The notes under the pieces are model-generated. The model was given only the letters and a program-made list of their open reading frames with translations. It was not told the DNA's origin and did no database searches. Shown here piece after piece: positions 9,266 to 16,923 of a stretch of DNA of 64,000 bases (its first letter is position 1; every line of letters starts with the position of its first letter). The position numbers and the translations under genes are program-made. Source of the DNA: Flavobacterium ammonificans (GTDB lineage Bacteria > Bacteroidota > Bacteroidia > Flavobacteriales > Flavobacteriaceae); assembly GCF_020885975.1 (NCBI RefSeq), contig NZ_AP025183.1, positions 1 through 64,000 of the forward strand, given 5' to 3'.

Positions 9266-9273
9266 CAAATATA
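9266..9273 (-). promoter_or_regulatory. Candidate -7 element of the lysozyme-like gene
   Basis: On the minus strand TATATTTG, a perfect TANNTTTG match about 48 bases before the ATG at 9218. Confidence 0.4.
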
Positions 9274-9417
9274 CAACAAAAAATACGGTGCTTAAAATCA
9301 GTGTATTAAAGTTTTGTTAAACGATTTATTAACAATTTAGAAACATACAAAACACCTAAGATTCAACAGAAGTAAAGGGTTTTAAAAAGAAAAAGAGAAT
9401 TAAAACTTTAAACTCAA

Positions 9418-9449
9418 TAAAAAAAGCGAAAATTATTTTCGCTTTTTTT
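9418..9449 (-). terminator. Terminator of the dapF-GNAT-mltG unit
   Basis: AGCGAAAAT-T-ATTTTCGCT with A and T runs on both sides, directly downstream of the mltG stop. Confidence 0.8.
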
Positions 9450-9452
9450 ATT

Positions 9453-10493
9453 TTATCTTTTCACACCCTGACTATTAATCCAATTGTAATATTTTTTGGC
9501 ATTTTGTTCGTGTTCAGCTTGGGTTACGGCAAAATCATGATACCCAAAACGAGTTACGCTCGCGCAAAAATAAATGAAGTTGTGTTTTTCTGGATTCAAA
9601 ACTGCCTCTATTGCAGAAATATCTGGCATTGCAATTGGACCTGGTGGTAAGCCAGCACTATAATAAGTGTTGTAAGGCGAAGCAACTTGTAAATCTTTAT
9701 TCAAAACTCTTTTAATTACCTGCTTAAAGTCATTGGATTTCTTTTTAACTGCAAAAATTACGGTCGGGTCTGCTTGTAATAAAATACCTCTATGTAAACG
9801 ATTCAAGTATACCCCTGCAATTCTAGGTCTTTCATCCTTTTTGACCGATTCTTTATGAACAATAGAAGCCAAAATAGTGGCCTCAATAGGAGTCAATCCT
9901 TGCGCTTTAGCTTTGGCTATTCGTTCATCACTCCAAAAATTACGGTATTCCTTAATCATTTTATCTCGGAATTTTACCGCTGTAGTATTCCAATACAATT
10001 CATAGGTATTCGGAATAAACATTGTTAAAACATTATCTTCATTAAATCCATTTTCTGCCAAAAAAGTTGCATCCTTAAAAACCGTCAATAATGAAAGACT
10101 ATCTGCTTCTATTTCAGAGCCTATTCTTCCAGCAAAATCTTCCAAACGCTCTTGATTATTGAACGAGAGTTTTACTTCAGTATTGATTCGTAAAGCATTA
10201 ATTAATTCGTTGCTATTCATTCCTTTCTTGAATAGGAACTTACCTGGCTTTACATTATTCGGATATTTCTTTTTATACGCAACAGCATCAAATCTTTCAA
10301 TGTCATCTACATAAGGCGCAACAATTTTTTTAACTGATTCGTAATCCGAATCCGTTGGAATATAAACATACATTTCAGCTTCTTCAAATTTAGTATTTGA
10401 AGAGAAAATTTGGTTTACTAAAATTAAACCATAAATAATTAGACCTGAAATGAGAACAATAGTAACTGTAGTTATAGCTTTTTTAAAATTCAA
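9453..10493 (-). CDS. mltG: Endolytic murein transglycosylase MltG
   Basis: Inner-membrane YceG/MltG family enzyme that cleaves nascent glycan strands and limits their length. It has 346 aa with a membrane segment at about 8-30 (TTVTIVLISGLIIYGLILV). The conserved domain contains ATILASIVHKES with the catalytic Glu, then RPRIAGVYLNRL, LQADPTVIF and SPYNTYYSAGLPPGPI. It is the last gene of a minus-strand set: it starts 18 bases after the GNAT gene stops, and dapF lies upstream. Grouping with dapF links peptidoglycan precursor synthesis and processing. Confidence 0.95.
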   Translation of the reverse strand: MNFKKAITTVTIVLISGLIIYGLILVNQIFSSNTKFEEAEMYVYIPTDSDYESVKKIVAPYVDDIERFDAVAYKKKYPNNVKPGKFLFKKGMNSNELINALRINTEVKLSFNNQERLEDFAGRIGSEIEADSLSLLTVFKDATFLAENGFNEDNVLTMFIPNTYELYWNTTAVKFRDKMIKEYRNFWSDERIAKAKAQGLTPIEATILASIVHKESVKKDERPRIAGVYLNRLHRGILLQADPTVIFAVKKKSNDFKQVIKRVLNKDLQVASPYNTYYSAGLPPGPIAMPDISAIEAVLNPEKHNFIYFCASVTRFGYHDFAVTQAEHEQNAKKYYNWINSQGVKR

Positions 10494-10511
10494 AATAATA
10501 CTTAATTTAAA

Positions 10512-11039
10512 TTATTGATTTAGTAATTGAAATAGTGCTTCATCTTTAAACGTTCCATTTACTAGCGTCCAATCTTTTTTTACTCCTATTTCCTGGAAGC
10601 CAAATTTAGTAAAAAGTGCCAAACTAGCTAAATTATCTGTTGCAATATTTGCATACAATTGATGTAAATTCAAATTATGAAATGCATATTGAATCATCAA
10701 ATGTAATGCTTCAGAACCAATATTTTTATTTCTATCATTTATAGACTGAATTACAATACCAATTCCAGCTCGTCTATTCTGAGGATCAAAGTCAAACAAA
10801 TCGATTAGACCCAAAGCAGGAAAATCTTCGTCTTGGCATATAGCCAATCGCAATTGTTTAGCCTCATAAATATCTTGATGGGCATTCTCTAAATATTGTT
10901 TCACTAAAAACCTACTGTATGGCGTTTGAGTATTACTGACTTCCCAAATACTTTGGTCGTTCTCCATAGTATAAACAAACTCCAAATCATTAGGTTCTAA
11001 TGCACGTAAATAGATATTTTTGCCTTTTAAGGTAATCAT
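10512..11039 (-). CDS. GNAT-family N-acetyltransferase
   Basis: A 175-aa single-domain acetyltransferase of the RimJ/RimL-like type (ITLKGKNIYLRALEPNDLEFVYTMEND at the start). The acetyl-CoA-binding region is RRAGIGIVIQSINDRNKNIGSEALHLMIQYAF. NLASLALFTKFGFQEIGVKKDW is the usual C-terminal strand-helix. It lies 9 bases after dapF and 18 before mltG, so all three are probably one transcript. The acceptor substrate is unknown; antibiotic or protein N-terminal targets cannot be distinguished. Confidence 0.85.
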   Translation of the reverse strand: MITLKGKNIYLRALEPNDLEFVYTMENDQSIWEVSNTQTPYSRFLVKQYLENAHQDIYEAKQLRLAICQDEDFPALGLIDLFDFDPQNRRAGIGIVIQSINDRNKNIGSEALHLMIQYAFHNLNLHQLYANIATDNLASLALFTKFGFQEIGVKKDWTLVNGTFKDEALFQLLNQ

Positions 11040-11048
11040 GTCTTGAAT

Positions 11049-11831
11049 TTAAATTTCAATCGTTCCTTTATAAACAAACTCTGCAGGCCCTTTCAAAAAT
11101 ACGTTAGTATATTTTCCATTTTCAATATCAAATGAAACTGCTAATTTGCCACCTTCAACATTCAAATTAATAGCGTTTAAATTTGTTTGTCCAGTTGCAT
11201 TCATAGCAATTGCAACTGCAGTTGCTCCTGTACCACAAGCTAAGGTTTCTCCCTCTACTCCTCTTTCATAGGTTCGCAAAGAAAAAGTGTTCTCGTTAAT
11301 TTTTTTTACAAAATTGACATTACTACCTTCTTTACCATACAAGTCTCCATATCGAATGGTAGCACCATTTTCCTTGACATTGTAATTTTCTAGATCTGCT
11401 ACCAATTGAACATGATGAGGAGAACCTGTATTCAAAAAAGAATATTCGGATGTATTTTTAATCTCAGTCACATCAATCATTTGTAATGATACAATATTCT
11501 CTTCAGAAACTGTCGCATAATGCAAACCATCCGAAGCAATAAATGTAGTCTCGTTTTGAATTATATTCAGTTTTTTTGCAAAAGCGACTAAACAGCGTCC
11601 ACCATTACCACACATAGAACTCAAATTACCATCTGAATTGTAATACACCATTCTGAAATCGGTTTCGGAATCAGTATCCAACAAAATCAATCCATCGGCA
11701 CCAATTCCAAAACGTCTGTCACACAAATGCGCAACTAATTCTGTGTTTTCTTTTGGGAAAATAGCAGTCCGATTGTCAATCATAACAAAATCGTTTCCCG
11801 TTCCTTGGTATTTATAAAATTCTAATTGCAT
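11049..11831 (-). CDS. dapF: Diaminopimelate epimerase
   Basis: Converts LL- to meso-diaminopimelate for lysine and peptidoglycan synthesis. It has 260 aa. The two catalytic cysteines are Cys74 in SMCGNGGR and Cys199 in LACGTGA. N-terminal YQGTGNDFVMIDN is the family hallmark. It is the first gene of the dapF-GNAT-mltG unit and is transcribed divergently from the htrA-like gene. A TACTTTTG element lies 18 bases before the ATG, implying a very short leader. Confidence 0.97.
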   Translation of the reverse strand: MQLEFYKYQGTGNDFVMIDNRTAIFPKENTELVAHLCDRRFGIGADGLILLDTDSETDFRMVYYNSDGNLSSMCGNGGRCLVAFAKKLNIIQNETTFIASDGLHYATVSEENIVSLQMIDVTEIKNTSEYSFLNTGSPHHVQLVADLENYNVKENGATIRYGDLYGKEGSNVNFVKKINENTFSLRTYERGVEGETLACGTGATAVAIAMNATGQTNLNAINLNVEGGKLAVSFDIENGKYTNVFLKGPAEFVYKGTIEI

Positions 11832-11848
11832 AAATATAAATTATGAAA

Positions 11849-11856
11849 CAAAAGTA
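11849..11856 (-). promoter_or_regulatory. Candidate -7 element of dapF
   Basis: On the minus strand TACTTTTG, a perfect TANNTTTG match. Transcription would start only about a dozen bases before the dapF ATG. Confidence 0.45.
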
Positions 11857-11927
11857 CGAACTATTAATGAAATGTTAATCACTGTTAAAGTGCGTTAAAC
11901 TGTTTTTTACAAAAGAATTTCTATTAT

Positions 11928-11945
11928 AAATTTACACGTAAATTT
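11928..11945. promoter_or_regulatory. Palindrome before the htrA-like gene, possible operator
   Basis: AAATTTAC-AC-GTAAATTT: perfect 8-bp arms with a two-base centre, 15 bases before the ATG. It overlaps TAAATTTA (11927-11934), a near match to the -7 element. A bound protein would block or position polymerase. The regulator is unknown. Confidence 0.4.
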
Positions 11946-11960
11946 TAAACCAAAATCATT

Positions 11961-13361
11961 ATGAATCGCTTTTCAAGTCTATTTTTAGTATCGCTTTTAA
12001 GTGGCGCTGTGACACTAAGTGCATACAAATTATTATTTGAACCTAATGGTTATTTTTCTAAAAACACCAACGGCCTGGTAACTGAAGCCTCAGATTTTTA
12101 TGGAAAAAGGGTTGGGTATTCACCAGAGAATGTTGATTTTACCACCTCTGCTGAAAAAACTATTCATACAGTAGTTCACGTTAAAAATGTTTCAAGAAGA
12201 ACCATTACCAATCCAATTATGGAATTCTTTTATGGGTATGGCGGTAGCCAACAACAAGAGCAAATTGGCACTGGATCAGGCGTAATTATCTCAGAGGATG
12301 GTTATATAGTAACTAATAACCACGTAGTAAAAGATGCTAACGAAATTGAAATTACTTTAAATAATAAAAAATCCTATAAAGCAAAACTTATTGGTACCGA
12401 TTCTAAAATGGATATTGCTTTGCTTAAAATCAATGCCGATGAAAAATTACCATACACCGCTTTCGCCAATTCTGATTCAGTTAAAATTGGAGAATGGGTA
12501 TTAGCTGTTGGAAATCCGTATAACTTAACTTCTACAGTTACTGCTGGAATTGTATCTGCGAAGGCACGAAATTTAGACACAAGCGGAATACAATCTTTTA
12601 TTCAAACCGATGCGGCGGTGAACCCTGGAAATAGTGGTGGTGCATTAGTAAACACTCGTGGTGAATTAATTGGGATTAACACTATGATCAGTTCCCCAAC
12701 TGGAAGTTACACCGGCTATTCATTTGCTGTTCCATCCAACATTGCACGAAAAATAATAGAAGATATTATGGAGTATGGCAATGTACAGCGAGGAATACTA
12801 GGAGTTGAAGGTGGCGAATTAAATTCAAAGTCGTCAAAAGAATTAGGTATATCTCAAACAGAAGGATTCTATGTAAATAAAGTAACCAAAAGATCTGGAG
12901 CAGAAAAAGCTGGACTTCAAAAAGGTGACGTTATTATAAAACTAGACAATCAATCGGTGGCAACTTTTGCAGATTTATCCGGTTATATCAATACCAAAAG
13001 ACCTAATGACAAAGTAGCTGTTACAATAATTAGAGAAGGTAAAAATAAAGTAATACCTGTAATTCTAAGTAAGAACGATAATTTCAACACCGAGTTTAAA
13101 GGCCTCGAATTAGAAAATATTGATTCAAATGACAAAAAAAGATTCCGTTTGAATTATGGTGTGAAAATTAAAGCTATAACAAATGAGAATTTAAAAGCCT
13201 ATGAAAGAGAACTTTTAGGCAATATTATTTTAAGTATTGATAATTTAAAGGCAACCGATATTGAAACTGTTTCTAAATTATTAAATAACAAAGAAGAAGG
13301 TCAAAGTATCCGCATCGAAATGATCAACCAGAACGGAGAAATTTTCAGAATTATTATTTAG
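11961..13361 (+). CDS. HtrA/DegP-family periplasmic serine protease
   Basis: A 466-aa envelope quality-control protease. The N-terminus has a hydrophobic segment (FSSLFLVSLLSGAVTLSAY) acting as signal or anchor. The trypsin-like domain has the triad His121 (TNNHVV), Asp151 (DIALLK) and Ser225 (NPGNSGGA). The first PDZ domain spans about 277-370 (GAEKAGLQKGDVIIKLDN), and a second, weaker PDZ-like part fills the C-terminus. It degrades or refolds misfolded periplasmic proteins. It is monocistronic, with a palindrome over its promoter and a strong terminator. Confidence 0.94.
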   Translation: MNRFSSLFLVSLLSGAVTLSAYKLLFEPNGYFSKNTNGLVTEASDFYGKRVGYSPENVDFTTSAEKTIHTVVHVKNVSRRTITNPIMEFFYGYGGSQQQEQIGTGSGVIISEDGYIVTNNHVVKDANEIEITLNNKKSYKAKLIGTDSKMDIALLKINADEKLPYTAFANSDSVKIGEWVLAVGNPYNLTSTVTAGIVSAKARNLDTSGIQSFIQTDAAVNPGNSGGALVNTRGELIGINTMISSPTGSYTGYSFAVPSNIARKIIEDIMEYGNVQRGILGVEGGELNSKSSKELGISQTEGFYVNKVTKRSGAEKAGLQKGDVIIKLDNQSVATFADLSGYINTKRPNDKVAVTIIREGKNKVIPVILSKNDNFNTEFKGLELENIDSNDKKRFRLNYGVKIKAITNENLKAYERELLGNIILSIDNLKATDIETVSKLLNNKEEGQSIRIEMINQNGEIFRIII

Positions 13362-13380
13362 TTTTACTTGTAGTTTTTTG

Positions 13381-13415
13381 AAAAAGCCATCTTGAAAATT
13401 CAAGATGGCTTTTTT
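13381..13415 (+). terminator. Terminator after the htrA-like gene
   Basis: GCCATCTTGAA-AA-TTCAAGATGGC followed by TTTTTT. A classical intrinsic terminator. Confidence 0.93.
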
Positions 13416-13460
13416 ATTAATTTTTCAATAAATAAATTTACGAAATCGATTGAAATTTTA

Positions 13461-13468
13461 TATTTTTG
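13461..13468 (+). promoter_or_regulatory. Candidate -7 element of gap
   Basis: TATTTTTG, a perfect TANNTTTG match 49 bases before the gap ATG. The upstream TTG is only 8 bases away, so the -33 part is unclear. Confidence 0.45.
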
Positions 13469-13517
13469 CAAAATAAATAATTTTTAATCAGTAAAAAGGC
13501 ATAATCAATACATTTTA

Positions 13518-14966
13518 ATGAAAACCACACATTTATATCAAAAAGAAGTTACTCTACAAGCAGATAGAAGGCAAATAAGTGCCGAATTAATCAAAATAAT
13601 TAGTGACTTATGGTACGAAAAATCAATAGAGATTGTTTTATTCAGAAACCAATTAATTGATAAGAATGTAAGTGAAATATTAAATCTACACGAATATGCT
13701 GGAGCTTTTGTTGGAAAACCAATATCCATTTTTCATTCTATTGATATTGCCCGTGCTTTATCAGAAATTCAATTACCACCATCCAAATTGGATCTTGGAA
13801 AACTAACCTACGAGTTTAGTTTAGAAGAAGATAAATACCCAAATGCAAGGTATTTTGTAATGGAGAAGTTAAAAAAAGCTAAATCATCTAAAGAAATAAA
13901 ACCAAAAGATGTAGTTCTCTATGGTTTTGGAAGAATTGGAAGGCTTTTAGCACGTGAGTTGGTTTCGAAAACAGGAAAAGGCGATCAACTTCGATTAAGA
14001 GCCATTGTGGTTCGTGAAAAAAATGACGCAATTACACTAGAAAAAAGGGCTTCTCTATTACGATATGATTCTATACATGGAGATTTTATGGGTTCTGTAG
14101 TTGCAGATACTGAAAATAATGCTCTAATTATCAATGGTACAACTGTACATGTTATATCTGCTAGTAGTCCTGAAGAAATAGATTACACAAAATGGAATAT
14201 AAAAAATGCTTTAGTAATAGATAATACTGGCGCATTTACAACGCAAGAAGCGTTAAGTCGTCACTTAAAATCTAAAGGAGCGCATAAAGTATTGCTAACA
14301 GCTCCAGGAAAAGGAGTTCCTAATATTGTTCATGGAGTAAATCAAAACGAATACAATCCTGACGAGATTGATATTTTTTCAGGTGCTTCTTGCACCACCA
14401 ATGCAATAACGCCTATTTTAAAAGTAATAGAAGATTCTTTAGGCATTGTAAAAGGTCATTTAGAAACGATTCATGCCTATACCAATGATCAAAATTTAGT
14501 TGACAATATGCACAAAAAATACCGCCGTGGTCGTGCAGCTGCATTAAATATGGTGATTACAGAAACGGGAGCTGGAACAGCGGTAGCTAAGGCTATCCCT
14601 TCTTTGGATGGAAAATTAACTTCAAATGCCATACGAGTTCCAGTACCCAACGGTTCTTTGGTAGTATTAAATTTAGAGGTTAATCAAACTACCACTATAG
14701 AAACTGTTAATGCAATTATTAAGAAATCTGCTTTAGAAGGTGAATTAGTTGAACAGATAAAATATTCGTTAAATAATGAATTAGTTTCAACTGATATTGT
14801 TGGAACCTCTGCACCATCGATTTATGATAGTAACGCAACAATTGTTTCTAAAGATGGTAAAAATATTGTGTTATACATTTGGTATGACAATGAATATGGT
14901 TACAGTCATCAAGTAATTCGTTTAGCTAAATACATTGCTAAAGTAAGACGATTTACTTATTATTAA
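13518..14966 (+). CDS. gap: Glyceraldehyde-3-phosphate dehydrogenase, long form
   Basis: Oxidises glyceraldehyde-3-phosphate to 1,3-bisphosphoglycerate in glycolysis, or runs the reverse reaction in gluconeogenesis. It has 482 aa against about 335 for common GAPDH. The first 130 residues form an extension before the NAD-binding motif GFGRIGR at 136-142. The active-site cysteine is Cys292 in SGASCTTNAITP and the partner is His319 in HAYTNDQN. The extension has no recognised domain. Flavobacteria commonly carry this long form plus a shorter one. It is flanked by terminators and is monocistronic. Confidence 0.95.
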   Translation: MKTTHLYQKEVTLQADRRQISAELIKIISDLWYEKSIEIVLFRNQLIDKNVSEILNLHEYAGAFVGKPISIFHSIDIARALSEIQLPPSKLDLGKLTYEFSLEEDKYPNARYFVMEKLKKAKSSKEIKPKDVVLYGFGRIGRLLARELVSKTGKGDQLRLRAIVVREKNDAITLEKRASLLRYDSIHGDFMGSVVADTENNALIINGTTVHVISASSPEEIDYTKWNIKNALVIDNTGAFTTQEALSRHLKSKGAHKVLLTAPGKGVPNIVHGVNQNEYNPDEIDIFSGASCTTNAITPILKVIEDSLGIVKGHLETIHAYTNDQNLVDNMHKKYRRGRAAALNMVITETGAGTAVAKAIPSLDGKLTSNAIRVPVPNGSLVVLNLEVNQTTTIETVNAIIKKSALEGELVEQIKYSLNNELVSTDIVGTSAPSIYDSNATIVSKDGKNIVLYIWYDNEYGYSHQVIRLAKYIAKVRRFTYY

Positions 14967-14967
14967 T

Positions 14968-15022
14968 ACTCAGCTTTTTGTTATAGTTTTTAGTTTTTTA
15001 GTTTGTTTTCTTTAAGCTGAGT
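14968..15022 (+). other. Long-loop inverted repeat after gap
   Basis: ACTCAGCTT (14968-14976) and AAGCTGAGT (15014-15022) enclose a T-rich 37-base loop. It precedes the compact terminator and may form a first 3'-end structure on the gap mRNA. Confidence 0.4.
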
Positions 15023-15028
15023 TATTTT

Positions 15029-15058
15029 AAAATCCGTTTCGAATTTGAAACGGATTTT
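15029..15058. terminator. Bidirectional terminator between gap and the Lrp-like gene
   Basis: Perfect 12-bp stem AAAATCCGTTTC / GAAACGGATTTT with loop GAATTT. It serves convergent genes. Confidence 0.85.
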
Positions 15059-15062
15059 ATAT

Positions 15063-15524
15063 TTAAGAAATTGGCATAACTGTAGTCGACTTTACTTCCG
15101 AGATAATAAAGAAACTGTTAATCAAAGACACTTCAGGTAAAACAGATAATTTTTGTTGGTGAAAATAATGATAACTATCCATGTCAGCCAAAACCACTTT
15201 GAGTAAGTAGTCAAAATTACCCGAAACAAAATTACATTCCACTACTTCAGGCATATTTAGAATAGACTTGTTAAACTCTTCAGAAACATCGTGAGTTTGT
15301 TTCACCAAGGTAACTTGACAATAAACCGTTAAATGAATCCCTAGTTTCTTTTTGTTTACGATGGATACATATTTTTCAATAACCCCTTCCTTTTCTAAAC
15401 GTTTGACTCGATCATGAACAGGAGTTAAGGACAAATTGATTTTATTTGAAATATCTTTTAAAGTCAAATGTGCATCTTCTTGTAATAACCTAAGTATTTT
15501 TTTATCAATGGTGTCGATAGTCAT
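15063..15524 (-). CDS. Lrp/AsnC-family transcriptional regulator
   Basis: A 153-aa feast/famine regulator. The N-terminal winged helix-turn-helix (ILRLLQEDAHLTLKDISNKINLSLTPVHDRVKRLEKEGVIEKY, about 9-51) is followed by the RAM ligand-binding domain (VVECNFVSGNFDYLLKVVLADMDSYHYF). It is transcribed divergently from alanine dehydrogenase across a 209-base gap with an 8-bp inverted repeat. By analogy with divergent Lrp-ald pairs in other bacteria it likely senses an amino acid, possibly alanine, and controls ald. That role is inferred from position. Confidence 0.92.
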   Translation of the reverse strand: MTIDTIDKKILRLLQEDAHLTLKDISNKINLSLTPVHDRVKRLEKEGVIEKYVSIVNKKKLGIHLTVYCQVTLVKQTHDVSEEFNKSILNMPEVVECNFVSGNFDYLLKVVLADMDSYHYFHQQKLSVLPEVSLINSFFIISEVKSTTVMPIS

Positions 15525-15557
15525 AATAATTATGTAATAAAATTAAACTTGATTCAG

Positions 15558-15590
15558 TAAGTAGTTATTTTTTCTTTTTACTACTACTTA
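15558..15590. promoter_or_regulatory. Inverted repeat in the lrp-ald gap, candidate operator
   Basis: TAAGTAGT (15558-15565) and ACTACTTA (15583-15590) are perfect 8-bp arms 17 bases apart, so their centres lie 25 bases apart. They sit close to the regulator's start, which suggests autoregulation as well as ald control. Confidence 0.4.
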
Positions 15591-15686
15591 ATAGAATATA
15601 TAAAGAAAAATAAATAATTAATTTATAATATAAAAGAAAAAAATACTAAATTATATCCAATATTACAATAATTTTTTCTTAATCAA

Positions 15687-15694
15687 TACATTTG
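15687..15694 (+). promoter_or_regulatory. Candidate -7 element of ald
   Basis: TACATTTG, a perfect TANNTTTG match 39 bases before the ald ATG. TTA instead of TTG lies 21 bases upstream. Confidence 0.45.
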
Positions 15695-15733
15695 TTAATC
15701 AATTTTAGAACTAACTTTTAAAAACTACAATTT

Positions 15734-16846
15734 ATGATAATAGGTGTTCCAAAAGAAATCAAAAACAATGAAAATCGTGTTGCACTTACTCCTGCTGGAG
15801 TAGCTGAATTTAAAAAGCACGGTCACCAAATTTATATTCAATCAACCGCTGGAGAAAATAGTGGTTTTAATGATGTTGCTTATGTAAATGCTGGAGCGCA
15901 AATTTTGCCAACTATTGAAGCTGTTTACGAAATTGCCGAAATGATTATCAAGGTAAAAGAACCAATAGCTTCTGAATATCCTTTGATTAAAAAAGACCAA
16001 TTGGTGTTTACCTATTTTCACTTTGCTTCCTCTGAACCATTAACTAAAGCAATGATTGAACGCGATGCAATTTGTTTGGCTTACGAAACCGTAGAAAAAA
16101 CAGACCGCAGTTTGCCTTTATTAGTGCCAATGTCTGAAGTTGCCGGAAGAATGTCTATTCAAGAAGGTGCCAAATATTTAGAGAAACCTATGCAAGGAAA
16201 AGGAATTCTTTTAGGAGGAGTTCCAGGTGTAAACCCTGCAAAAGTAGTTGTCTTAGGAGGTGGTATCGTAGGAACTCAAGCAGCTAAAATGGCGGCTGGT
16301 TTTGGTGCCAATGTTACAATTATGGATGTAAGCTTAGCGCGTTTGCGTTATTTATCGGATATAATGCCACCTAATGTAACCACATTAATGTCTAACCATT
16401 ATAATATTTGTGATGCGATTGCAAATGCTGATTTAGTAATCGGAGCCGTGTTAATTCCTGGAGCAAAAGCACCTCATTTGATCACAAAAGACATGTTAAA
16501 ATTAATGAGTCCAGGCACTGTTGTAGTGGATGTTGCTGTGGATCAAGGAGGTTGTATTGAAACTTGTACACCAACAACTCATGAAAATCCGACTTTTATT
16601 ATTGATGGAATAGTTCACTATTGTGTAGCTAATATGCCAGGAGCAGTACCTTACACATCTACCTTAGCTTTGACTAATGCTACCTTGCCATACGCAATTC
16701 AATTGGCAAACAAAGGATGGAAAAAAGCGTGTTCTGAAAATGAAGAATTGAAAAAAGGATTAAATATCGCCAATGGTAAAATTGTTTACCAAGGAGTTGC
16801 TGAAGCATGGGGATTGCCTTATGAAGAAGTAAGTAGTATTTTATAA
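15734..16846 (+). CDS. ald: Alanine dehydrogenase
   Basis: Catalyses reversible NAD-dependent oxidative deamination of L-alanine to pyruvate and ammonium. It has 370 aa, the family norm. The substrate-binding residues Lys75 (KVKEP) and His96 (YFHFA) are present, with the Rossmann motif GGGIVGTQAA near 172. A gene for an Lrp-type regulator lies divergently upstream. An amino-acid permease lies convergently downstream and could feed the same catabolic route. Confidence 0.96.
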   Translation: MIIGVPKEIKNNENRVALTPAGVAEFKKHGHQIYIQSTAGENSGFNDVAYVNAGAQILPTIEAVYEIAEMIIKVKEPIASEYPLIKKDQLVFTYFHFASSEPLTKAMIERDAICLAYETVEKTDRSLPLLVPMSEVAGRMSIQEGAKYLEKPMQGKGILLGGVPGVNPAKVVVLGGGIVGTQAAKMAAGFGANVTIMDVSLARLRYLSDIMPPNVTTLMSNHYNICDAIANADLVIGAVLIPGAKAPHLITKDMLKLMSPGTVVVDVAVDQGGCIETCTPTTHENPTFIIDGIVHYCVANMPGAVPYTSTLALTNATLPYAIQLANKGWKKACSENEELKKGLNIANGKIVYQGVAEAWGLPYEEVSSIL

Positions 16847-16870
16847 AATATTAAGTTCCCCACATAATCC

Positions 16871-16903
16871 AAAAAGCCGGCTTGAATCTACAAGCCGGCT
16901 TTT
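16871..16903. terminator. Bidirectional terminator after ald
   Basis: AAAGCCGGCTTG / CAAGCCGGCTTT with a 6-base loop, between convergent ald and permease genes. Confidence 0.88.
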
Positions 16904-16923
16904 CTATTTATTTTAAACACAAT

